5,082 nucleotides of DNA, taken from assembly GCA_900771185.1 (NCBI GenBank), contig CAAGND010000139.1, positions 1 to 5,082 on the forward strand, written 5' to 3'. The stretch comes from Clostridia bacterium. GTDB lineage: Bacteria; Bacillota; Clostridia; Oscillospirales; Acutalibacteraceae. Position numbers and translations under genes: made by a program. Positions 1-5,082 of the stretch are shown piece after piece (the stretch's first letter is position 1; every line of letters begins with the position of its first letter). The notes below the pieces were generated by a model that was not told the DNA's origin, did no database searches, and saw only the letters and a program-made list of their open reading frames with translations.

Positions 1-1018
1 TGAACGGAGACTTATATTCGAGTATCTCGGTGCAGTAGCCGCCTGCCGCCTTGCCCTTTTTGGAGAGAACGTCGAGCAATTCGTTGTCGTACATGATGTT
101 TATAAATTCTGCCGTCTGCGGGCTCATCTGCTCATACATCTTTTTGCCCGCGGCGAGAATATCGTCGCTTGTGCCCTTGGGCGCGGGGTTGCCCTGTCTG
201 TAACCGAACGGGTCGTCATATATCTTCATGTCGGCTATGCCGATACGCTTGGACTGCATATTTTTAAGTCTCTGCACAACAGGCACAACATCGCCGCATA
301 TACGCCCGCGGAAGCCGGCGACATCGGACGCCGTGTAGCAGTTGCGCGTGCGTCTGCAATAGGCAAGCTCAGTGAAGGATTTGAAGCCGAGCTGTTTGGC
401 TATTTTTGTGCGGCATTTCACAAGCGAGTCAAAAATACGGTCAAGCTCCTCGGCGTGGCTCATATAAAAGCCGCTCTCCGCCAGATATGCCTTGCGGCGT
501 ATCTGCCTGTCGGGATTTTCCTTGTAAGGCGCGAGCTGCGAGAGGCTCAGGGTTTCACCGAGGAAATCTATCTGCGCCGAGGCTATGAGCTTCTGATATT
601 CGCTTGCCAGTCGATTTTCCTCCTGCAGGTCGGGAATAATCTCCGGCTTGAAGCAGCGGTTTGAAAGCTCTGCGTTTGTGAACAGCAGTCTGCCGTATCT
701 CTCCTCAAGCTCCGTTCTGAGAGGACTTTCGAGCATCGCTTTTGTGAAAGCCTGGTTGCTCTCTCCGATGACGGGGGAATTTTCATCGTAGAAATCGTTC
801 TCGCCGTCGTAAAATTTGTCTGTGGTGTCAATAGTGTTGCGGATCATGGCTATTGTTTCCATCGATGTTGCATGGGACAATATTTTTTGATATTCGCCGA
901 TAGCGGCAACAGCCTGCGAAATATCCTGCGCCGCTCTCAGCTTTGCCGCCGCCTCATTTATCTCCCCCGTGACCTTCGCCACATCTATTCTCTCATAGGG
1001 CATGTCACTGAACTTCAT
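1..1018 (-). CDS. M3 family oligoendopeptidase (PepF-like), partial, C-terminus beyond left edge
   Basis: Zinc metallopeptidase of the thimet oligopeptidase/PepF family (M3), which cleaves short peptides in the cytosol. About 339 codons are visible, read leftward from the ATG at 1016-1018, with no stop before the window edge; family members are usually about 560-600 residues. The start is supported by AAAGGAG at 1030-1036, 11 bases upstream. The product begins MKFSDMPYERIDV and has the helical N-terminal half typical of the family. Near the left edge it reads DDPFGYRQGNPAPKG, then SPQTAEFINIMYDNELLDV, then GKAAGGYCTEILEYKSPF. That last stretch is the family's conserved lead-in to the HExxH zinc site, so the catalytic residues must lie just outside the window. 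No signal peptide is seen. It lies 31 bases downstream of the DUF6054 gene and is probably cotranscribed with it. The family call is firm; the exact peptide specificity is unknown. Confidence 0.93.
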   Translation of the reverse strand, partial: MKFSDMPYERIDVAKVTGEINEAAAKLRAAQDISQAVAAIGEYQKILSHATSMETIAMIRNTIDTTDKFYDGENDFYDENSPVIGESNQAFTKAMLESPLRTELEERYGRLLFTNAELSNRCFKPEIIPDLQEENRLASEYQKLIASAQIDFLGETLSLSQLAPYKENPDRQIRRKAYLAESGFYMSHAEELDRIFDSLVKCRTKIAKQLGFKSFTELAYCRRTRNCYTASDVAGFRGRICGDVVPVVQRLKNMQSKRIGIADMKIYDDPFGYRQGNPAPKGTSDDILAAGKKMYEQMSPQTAEFINIMYDNELLDVLSKKGKAAGGYCTEILEYKSPF

Positions 1019-1029
1019 CTTGCCTGTCA

Positions 1030-1036
1030 CTCCTTT
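1030..1036 (-). promoter_or_regulatory. Ribosome binding site of the oligoendopeptidase gene
   Basis: AAAGGAG on the minus strand, 11 bases before the ATG at 1018. It lies in the 31-base gap after the DUF6054 stop codon. No promoter or terminator is apparent in that gap, which supports one transcript for both genes. Confidence 0.75.
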
Positions 1037-1049
1037 AATTCATCAGTGG

Positions 1050-1397
1050 TTATTTGGAATGTGTAATGCTGCGCTCAACCGCGTCCTCAACCGCGTCCAG
1101 AAAAGAATCCTCACCGATGGTGTTGATTTTGAAGAACATTGCCTGACTGCCTCCGGAGGTTATGGCGCTGACAAAAATATCATCGTCGCAGGAGAGAACA
1201 GTCACAGAAGCGCTGACTCGGTTGCCGCCCGTGTAGCTATACCGCTCATACACCCTCACGGCGCAGCGCACATCGTCGCAGATGATATCGCTGCCGTCCT
1301 CATAGCTTGCCGACATGCTGCCGCCCAGTATTTCACTGTTGAGGTTTTCAAGAAATGTGTTGAAGTTCCCCTTGAAATGTCTCTCATATTTCGCCAT
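1050..1397 (-). CDS. DUF6054 family protein
   Basis: Small protein of 115 residues with no known biochemical function. I recognise it as DUF6054 from the N-terminus MAKYERHFKGNFNTFLENL, the central stretch RCAVRVYERYSYTGGNRVS, and SAITSGGSQAMFFKINTIGE near the C-terminus; this recognition is from memory, not from a search. It has no signal peptide or membrane segment, and its alternating hydrophobic pattern suggests a compact alpha/beta fold with several strands. The start is well supported: AAAGGAG at 1405-1411 lies 7 bases before the ATG. It is the first gene of a leftward unit with the M3 oligoendopeptidase and is transcribed from the divergent promoter region. The C-terminus carries a duplicated DAVE tetrapeptide created by a perfect 12-base tandem repeat. 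A functional link with the peptidase is only suggested by adjacency. Confidence 0.85.
   Translation of the reverse strand: MAKYERHFKGNFNTFLENLNSEILGGSMSASYEDGSDIICDDVRCAVRVYERYSYTGGNRVSASVTVLSCDDDIFVSAITSGGSQAMFFKINTIGEDSFLDAVEDAVERSITHSK
1074..1097. repeat. Perfect 12-bp tandem duplication inside the DUF6054 gene
   Basis: CTCAACCGCGTC occurs twice in direct succession, at 1074-1085 and 1086-1097. On the coding strand it is in frame and gives the peptide DAVEDAVE close to the protein's C-terminus, so the frame is kept and four residues are added. It looks like a replication-slippage duplication. Confidence 0.85.
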
Positions 1398-1404
1398 GTG
1401 AAAA

Positions 1405-1411
1405 CTCCTTT
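1405..1411 (-). promoter_or_regulatory. Ribosome binding site of the DUF6054 gene
   Basis: AAAGGAG on the minus strand, 7 bases before the ATG at 1397. This is near-optimal spacing for a Gram-positive gene and fixes the start. Confidence 0.85.
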
Positions 1412-1420
1412 CTGATTTTT

Positions 1421-1450
1421 ATTATATATATCCTACCATTAACAGGGCAA
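1421..1450 (-). promoter_or_regulatory. Predicted sigma-A-type promoter for the DUF6054/oligoendopeptidase unit
   Basis: Read on the minus strand, a TTGCCC -35 box (1445-1450) is followed by an 18-base spacer and a perfect TATAAT -10 box (1421-1426). Transcription would begin near 1414, giving a very short leader before the ribosome binding site. An alternative in the same stretch is TTTACT, 17 bases, TAGGAT, which overlaps the first. Predicted from sequence only. Confidence 0.6.
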
Positions 1451-1490
1451 AAAGTAAATCGTAATTTCTCTTTTTAGGTTTTTCTTGCCC
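1445..1490. promoter_or_regulatory. Interrupted inverted repeat between the divergent promoters
   Basis: GGGCAA at 1445-1450 and TTGCCC at 1485-1490 are exact inverted copies, and each is the -35 box of one of the two divergent promoters. Inside them AAAAAG (1449-1454) and CTTTTT (1470-1475) form a second inverted pair. This could be a shared operator, or simply two similar promoters back to back on an A/T-rich background. Confidence 0.35.
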
Positions 1491-1513
1491 GCATAAAAAA
1501 CAAATGATATAAT
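1485..1513 (+). promoter_or_regulatory. Predicted sigma-A-type promoter for the DUF4434-PHP operon
   Basis: TTGCCC (1485-1490), a 17-base spacer and a perfect TATAAT (1508-1513). The expected start of transcription is around 1520, leaving a leader of about 20 bases that is almost filled by the ribosome binding site. A second TATAAT at 1519-1524 has no matching -35 box and would start transcription inside the ribosome binding site, so the upstream one is preferred. Confidence 0.7.
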
Positions 1514-1527
1514 ACAGATATAATGCA
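1506..1527 (+). repeat. 11-bp tandem repeat carrying two -10-like hexamers
   Basis: GATATAATACA is followed directly by GATATAATGCA, two units of 11 bases differing at one position, each containing TATAAT. The period is about one helical turn. It may be chance in A/T-rich promoter DNA or a duplicated -10 element. Confidence 0.6.
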
Positions 1528-1535
1528 AAGGGAGG
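1527..1535 (+). promoter_or_regulatory. Ribosome binding site of the DUF4434 gene
   Basis: AAAGGGAGG, 6 bases before the ATG at 1542. It is a strong match to the Shine-Dalgarno consensus and decides the start. Confidence 0.85.
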
Positions 1536-1541
1536 CTCACT

Positions 1542-2486
1542 ATGAGACGGAAGCTTGACGGCACTTTTTTTGAATTCCGGCATCACAACACGGCCGAGGG
1601 GAAATACTGGAATCCGGCGCTTTCGGATTTTACGGAAGAGGATTGGCGGCTCGAGGTGCGTGAAATCGCGGAGCTTGGCATGGAATATATCGTTCTCATG
1701 GCTACGGCGCTTTATGACGAGTGCTATTTTAAATCCTCCGTTTTCCCGAAGGCTGAAACCGTGTGCGCCGACCCGATAGAGGCATTACTCGATGAGGCCG
1801 ACAAATGCGGGGTGAATGTGTTTCTCGGCAACGGCTTTTACGGTGACTGGACAAAGCCGCATCAGAACATCACGAGCCGCGAGATTATTGACCGCACTTT
1901 TCGAGCGATGGATGAGCTGTCCGCGCTCTACGGGCATCACGAAAGTTTTTACGGCTGGTATTTTCCCGATGAGACCTGCATCATTCTGCGCTTTTCAAAG
2001 GACTTTATGAATTATGTCAATCTCTGTTCAAAACGCTGTGCCGAGATAACGCCGGGGAAGAAGACTCTCATTGCGCCGTACGGCACAAATCTCACGCTGA
2101 CAAACGAGCGCTATGTGCGCACGCTGACAGAGCTTGATGTCGATTTCATAGCATATCAGGACGAGATAGGCGTCAAAAAAACAAGGGTAGGCAGGAGTGA
2201 ACGGCTTTTTGAAAAGCTCAGACGGGCGCACGACAAAGCCGGACGATCCGAGCTCTGGGCGGATATTGAGCTGTTTGATTTTGAGGGTGTGGTATACAAG
2301 AGCGCCCTGCTGCCCGCTCCTATGGAGCGTATTGCGAGGCAGCTTGAAAATGCCGCGCCCTATGCCGACAAAATTCTCGGATATCAGTATTTGGGTCTGA
2401 TGAATCCTCACGGTTCAAAGGCTTTCGCCGGGCATCCCGACTCCGCGAAGCTCTATAAGGATTATAAAAAATATATAAGCAAATGA
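1542..2486 (+). CDS. DUF4434 domain-containing protein (glycosidase-like TIM barrel)
   Basis: Protein of 314 residues that I assign to DUF4434, a family predicted to fold as a TIM barrel related to glycoside hydrolases; no reaction can be assigned. Visible signs are the opening LDGTFFEFRHHN (5-16), EIAELGMEYIVLMAT (41-55) as an early helix-strand unit, ALLDEADKCGVNVFLGNGFYGDW (81-103), YGHHESFYGWYFPDE (130-144), TLIAPYGTN (175-183), DFIAYQDEIG (201-210) and WADIELFD (239-246). E144, E208 and E243 sit at strand ends where barrel glycosidases keep catalytic acids, so they are candidate active-site residues; that is inference. There is no signal peptide, so it should be cytosolic. It is first in an operon with the PHP protein, and its stop codon overlaps that gene's ribosome binding site. 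An intracellular glycan-related role is plausible but unproven. Confidence 0.85.
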   Translation: MRRKLDGTFFEFRHHNTAEGKYWNPALSDFTEEDWRLEVREIAELGMEYIVLMATALYDECYFKSSVFPKAETVCADPIEALLDEADKCGVNVFLGNGFYGDWTKPHQNITSREIIDRTFRAMDELSALYGHHESFYGWYFPDETCIILRFSKDFMNYVNLCSKRCAEITPGKKTLIAPYGTNLTLTNERYVRTLTELDVDFIAYQDEIGVKKTRVGRSERLFEKLRRAHDKAGRSELWADIELFDFEGVVYKSALLPAPMERIARQLENAAPYADKILGYQYLGLMNPHGSKAFAGHPDSAKLYKDYKKYISK

Positions 2487-2490
2487 GGTG
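2485..2490 (+). promoter_or_regulatory. Ribosome binding site overlapping the DUF4434 stop codon
   Basis: GAGGTG begins inside the TGA stop (2484-2486) and lies 6 bases before the ATG at 2497. This favours 2497 over an in-frame GTG at 2488, which is itself part of this site and has no ribosome binding site of its own. The arrangement implies translational coupling of the two genes. Confidence 0.8.
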
Positions 2491-2496
2491 CCTCAA

Positions 2497-3864
2497 ATGA
2501 AACCCGAACTTCTCGATTATGACATTTTTCCGAAGGTGTTCCGCTGCGGCGAGCCGGTCGAGGTCTGCATACGCCCGCTGGGCGCCCACGTTGCGTTCAT
2601 CGCAGGGGAGGAATATCTGATAACCGTCCAGCAGCTTGATGAGGGCTCGCTCGACAATTACCCGGAACGTGACAACTGCGCCGAATATGAGCTGACTCCC
2701 TGTGCGGACGGCTGCCTGCGCTTTACGCACACATATGAGGGTGAGCAGGAGCATTTTGTCAACGTCATGTTCAACGGAAAACGCGTTGTTCGGCTGTGCG
2801 TATATTCCCTTTTTGAGGATCTTGCCGGGCGCTATCCGTTCATGGGCGACCTGCATATGCATACCTGCCGTTCCGACGGCAAACAGGCGCCGGCAATAGT
2901 CGCGGCCAACTATCGCCGCCACGGCTATGACTTTCTCGCGATAACCGACCACAACAGATATTATCCCTCGCTTGAGGCGATGGATGCATTCAAAGATGTC
3001 CCCGTTGAATATACTCTTGTTCCCGGCGAGGAGGTACATATGCCCAAAGCGCCGGGCGCTATCAACGATATTCACATAGTGAACTTCGGCGGCTCTTACA
3101 GCGTCAACGCACTTGTCGAGGGCGTGCAGACAGGGGAGGTCGGCACGGATAAGGCGCTGCGCTCCCTTGACGGAAAGTGCCCTGAGGTGATGAGTCAGGA
3201 CGAATACCGACGTGAGGTCCGCGAGCTTCAGGCGACACTCGATATACCGGACGGCGTTGAGGGTTTTGCCTATGCCTCATGCGTCTGGATATTCAACCAC
3301 ATCAAAGCGGGCGGCGGTCTCGGAATTTTCTGCCATCCTTACTGGATATCCAACGTTTTTCAGGTTCCGGAGACCTTCGTTGAATATATGATGGAAACAC
3401 AGCCCTTTGACGCCTTTGAGGTGCTCGGCGGCGAAAACTATTTTGAGCAAAACGGTTTTCAGACCGTGCGCTATTATGAGGACAGGGCAAAGGGCAGAAA
3501 ATATCCGATAGTCGGAAGCACCGACAGCCACAACTCGACTGAGCACAATGAAAATGCCTTTGTCGCCTCCACCGTTGTCTTTTCACCGGAGAACACCCGT
3601 GAGGCGCTCATTTCCTCAATCAAGGATTGTTACAGCGCGGCGGTTGACGGCATAAGCCGTGAGTTCCGTGTGGTCGGCGAGATGCGCTTTGTCAGATACA
3701 CCTGCTTCCTATTAAAGGAGTTTTTCCCGCTGCATGATGAGCTGTGCTTTGAGGAGGGCAGGCTGATGAAGGAATATGCCTGCGGCAACACTGAGGCCGC
3801 CGAGGATTTGAGACGCATCAGCGGCAGAATGAGAAGACAGAGGGAGAAGTATTTTAATTTCTGA
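2497..3864 (+). CDS. PHP domain-containing metallohydrolase (predicted phosphoesterase)
   Basis: Protein of 455 residues; numbering is from the ATG chosen because of the GAGGTG site. Residues 1-112 form a beta-rich, Ig-like N-terminal domain. The PHP domain follows with all its motifs: DLHMHTCRSDG (118-128, ligands H120, H122, D127), ITDHN (149-153), PGEEVH (176-181), DIHIVNFGG (191-199), CHPYW (279-283) and STDSHNS (341-347, D343 and H345). A stretch at about 200-255 separates the two halves of the barrel, and residues 385-455 form a charged, mostly helical tail. The metal site looks complete, so an active hydrolase is expected. PHP enzymes are mostly phosphoesterases, and the Ig-like plus PHP layout also recalls CehA/McbA-type hydrolases. 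No signal peptide is seen. It is cotranscribed with the DUF4434 barrel and probably acts in the same cytosolic pathway. Substrate unknown. It is not histidinol phosphatase or polymerase X on layout. Confidence 0.9.
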   Translation: MKPELLDYDIFPKVFRCGEPVEVCIRPLGAHVAFIAGEEYLITVQQLDEGSLDNYPERDNCAEYELTPCADGCLRFTHTYEGEQEHFVNVMFNGKRVVRLCVYSLFEDLAGRYPFMGDLHMHTCRSDGKQAPAIVAANYRRHGYDFLAITDHNRYYPSLEAMDAFKDVPVEYTLVPGEEVHMPKAPGAINDIHIVNFGGSYSVNALVEGVQTGEVGTDKALRSLDGKCPEVMSQDEYRREVRELQATLDIPDGVEGFAYASCVWIFNHIKAGGGLGIFCHPYWISNVFQVPETFVEYMMETQPFDAFEVLGGENYFEQNGFQTVRYYEDRAKGRKYPIVGSTDSHNSTEHNENAFVASTVVFSPENTREALISSIKDCYSAAVDGISREFRVVGEMRFVRYTCFLLKEFFPLHDELCFEEGRLMKEYACGNTEAAEDLRRISGRMRRQREKYFNF

Positions 3865-3908
3865 CAGCTTTTCGGCAGTTGAACGCGTTTTTGAAAGAAA
3901 TATAATAA

Positions 3909-3936
3909 GCGGCTGCACCCGGAAAGGTGCGGCCGC
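3909..3936. terminator. Hairpin terminator between convergent genes, probably bidirectional
   Basis: An 11-bp stem, GCGGCTGCACC (3909-3919) with GGTGCGGCCGC (3926-3936), closes on a 6-base loop; the only imperfection is one G-T pair. On the plus strand it is followed by AAACTTTTG, a weak T tract, and it lies 45 bases after the PHP stop. On the minus strand it is followed by TTATTATATTTCTTTC, a better U-rich tail, and it lies about 24 bases after the stop of the right-hand gene. Confidence 0.8.
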
Positions 3937-3959
3937 AAACTTTTGTCAGGCGACGTTTT

Positions 3960-5082
3960 TCAGTTCTCTTTCTTGCGTTTTGCCGTTACAACCATCAGGC
4001 ATGAGCCCACGGCGAGCGCGGCCGCCGCTGTGAGACCTGACTCCAAGCCGGTCTCCGGACTGAGAACGGATTCCTCCACGGGATTGCCGTTGACGGGAGC
4101 GGCGGAATCCTTTCTGCCTGAAAGGAAAATATATTTATCATATTCCGCATCGCTCATTGCGGTGAAAGAGAAAGTCTTTGTCTTTATAAACGGAACTTTT
4201 TTGTTTTTGAGCGAATATGTGACAGTCAGTGTAAACGGATTGCTGCTGTCCGGCAGGGCGTGGTTTTCAAACTCAATTTCGGCACTTTCACCCGGCTTGA
4301 GCACAAGACCGTTTGCTCCCTTGCAGCTGATATCCGCACCGCTTGCCTCAATTTTGAGTATCTCAGTGTCGTACTGTTCGGAGAGACTTTCTATAAGCAG
4401 CTTTGTGTCTTTGGATGTGTGGAAGCCGGACGGTGTTGCGTCGAATTTGACATAGAGTCCGTCCGCGGGATTCTGTGCCGTTTCAAACTGCGGGTAATCG
4501 GGGTTTGAATATATATCGGTGATGCTGTCGCGGAAAAGAAACTCCATATAAAAGCTTCTTGTGTATCTGTCCCAGTTGCTCTGACCATGATACTGACCGT
4601 TTATAAACCACGTGTTGTCGGGAAGATAGGCGCAGGTGGCGTCTATGCTTCTGTCAGGAGAGATGTGCCGGTGTGTGCTGTCCGAGCAGGTGGTTTTCAG
4701 CGGCTCGTAGTCAGCCGGGAAGCTCTCGGGATACGGTGCGCAGTTTGAGCCGGAGGAGGAATGGACATCGATGATATAATCGGAGTTGACACCCGTGCTT
4801 GTGGCGATATCACGACCGGTGTTTGACATTATAGCAATGTTTATTCCCGCGTCCTGAGCGCGTTTGAGACCCTCGCTCATGTGAGCCATCGCGTTATAGT
4901 GCAGCTCATCGCTTTTGGCGATTATCTGCGCGTTCTCTTCGGGGTCAAGGAATTTGGCCTTGACCTCATCATATTTGTCAAGCGGAATGAAATCCCAAAT
5001 GCTGCCCCAGTATATGACGATATCAAGAAAATACTCCTGAAGAAGCCTGTAAAACGCTTCGTTGAGGCGCTCAAAGCCGAAA
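3960..5082 (-). CDS. Alpha/beta-hydrolase-like surface protein with C-terminal sorting signal, partial, N-terminus beyond right edge
   Basis: The frame stays open from the TGA at 3960-3962 to the right edge, about 373 codons. The ATG at 4889 is internal and not the start, because coherent protein continues upstream (YWGSIWDFIP, about 4983-5012). The first 200 or so visible residues resemble the C-terminal half of a Clostridia alpha/beta hydrolase of the lipase/esterase type. NIAIMSNTGRD lies at about 4807-4839, DYIIDVHSSSGSN follows at about 4743-4779, HISPDRSIDA comes next, and LPDNTWFINGQYHGQ lies at about 4581-4625. The Asp of DVHSSSG and the His of QYHGQ are candidate triad members; the nucleophile Ser would be off the edge. 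A beta-rich domain of about 100 residues follows. The end is SPETG, a hydrophobic stretch and the basic KRKKEN, as in cell-wall-anchored proteins. It converges on the PHP operon and shares its terminator. The fold call is moderate; the substrate is unknown. Confidence 0.65.
   Translation of the reverse strand, partial: FGFERLNEAFYRLLQEYFLDIVIYWGSIWDFIPLDKYDEVKAKFLDPEENAQIIAKSDELHYNAMAHMSEGLKRAQDAGINIAIMSNTGRDIATSTGVNSDYIIDVHSSSGSNCAPYPESFPADYEPLKTTCSDSTHRHISPDRSIDATCAYLPDNTWFINGQYHGQSNWDRYTRSFYMEFLFRDSITDIYSNPDYPQFETAQNPADGLYVKFDATPSGFHTSKDTKLLIESLSEQYDTEILKIEASGADISCKGANGLVLKPGESAEIEFENHALPDSSNPFTLTVTYSLKNKKVPFIKTKTFSFTAMSDAEYDKYIFLSGRKDSAAPVNGNPVEESVLSPETGLESGLTAAAALAVGSCLMVVTAKRKKEN
3963..4064 (-). 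other. Predicted cell-wall sorting signal, SPETG type
   Basis: The last 34 residues read LSPETG (motif SPETG at 4047-4061), then a short linker, a hydrophobic segment of about 18 residues starting LTAAAALAV and ending VVTA, then KRKKEN at the C-terminus. Order and spacing match sortase substrates, with Ser in place of the Leu of LPXTG. If no sortase acts on it, the segment would still serve as a C-terminal membrane anchor. Confidence 0.6.

Noticed and set aside
583..831. Minus-strand frame of 82 codons inside the oligoendopeptidase gene
   Set aside because: It is in another frame of the same strand as the M3 peptidase, whose translation matches the family throughout. It has no ribosome binding site.
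1002..1415. Open frame of 137 codons on the plus strand
   Set aside because: It is the antisense of the DUF6054 gene, which has a strong ribosome binding site and a recognisable family sequence. The antisense frame also runs across the ribosome binding sites of both minus-strand genes.
1398..1541. Riboswitch or leader RNA in the divergent intergenic region
   Set aside because: Both predicted transcription starts leave leaders of only about 17-22 bases, too short for a structured regulatory RNA.
2488..2490. GTG as the start of the PHP gene
   Set aside because: It is part of the GAGGTG ribosome binding site serving the ATG at 2497, and no ribosome binding site precedes it.
2320..3075. Long open frame of 251 codons on the minus strand
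   Set aside because: It lies opposite the end of the DUF4434 gene and the first part of the PHP gene, both of which have clear family motifs and ribosome binding sites. Its translation has no recognisable domain.
3943..4455. Open frame of 170 codons on the plus strand
   Set aside because: It is antisense to the hydrolase-like gene, whose frame is open across the whole region and ends in a well-formed sorting signal. The plus-strand frame also begins right after the terminator hairpin without a ribosome binding site.
4887..4889. ATG as the start of the right-hand hydrolase-like gene
   Set aside because: The reading frame continues upstream to the window edge with protein-like sequence and no stop, and no ribosome binding site precedes this codon.

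Overview
The window looks like chromosomal DNA of a mid-GC Gram-positive gut-type Clostridia, most likely the Oscillospiraceae/Ruminococcaceae neighbourhood. The reasons are strong AGGAGG-type ribosome binding sites, TATAAT-type promoters, an M3-family oligoendopeptidase beside a DUF6054 protein, and a surface hydrolase ending in a Gram-positive sorting signal. This taxonomic guess is inference. There are no RNA genes, transposons, phage genes or CRISPR arrays in view.

Layout. (1) Positions 1-1397, minus strand: a two-gene unit transcribed leftward, with a small DUF6054 protein first (1050-1397), then an M3 oligoendopeptidase (start at 1018) that runs off the left edge before its HExxH zinc motif. 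(2) Positions 1398-1541: a compact divergent promoter region. Each side has a TTGCCC -35 box and a TATAAT -10 box, arranged almost as mirror images. (3) Positions 1542-3864, plus strand: a tightly coupled pair. A DUF4434 TIM-barrel protein is followed by a PHP-domain metallohydrolase whose Shine-Dalgarno sequence overlaps the stop codon of the first gene. (4) Positions 3865-3959: a convergent intergenic gap with a strong hairpin, probably a terminator serving both sides. (5) Positions 3960-5082, minus strand: the C-terminal part of a secreted alpha/beta-hydrolase-like protein that enters from the right edge and ends in an SPETG sorting motif, a hydrophobic segment and a basic tail.

How the genes work together. 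The DUF4434-PHP pair is the least explained part. Both proteins appear cytosolic, they share a promoter and are translationally coupled, and the PHP protein keeps what looks like a full metal-binding set. A reasonable inference is a two-step intracellular pathway, with a glycosidase-like barrel and a phosphoesterase or other metallohydrolase, acting on an unknown substrate. The oligoendopeptidase would cut short intracellular peptides. The right-hand hydrolase probably acts at the cell surface and is unrelated to the pair. Nothing seen here amounts to a proven new system.
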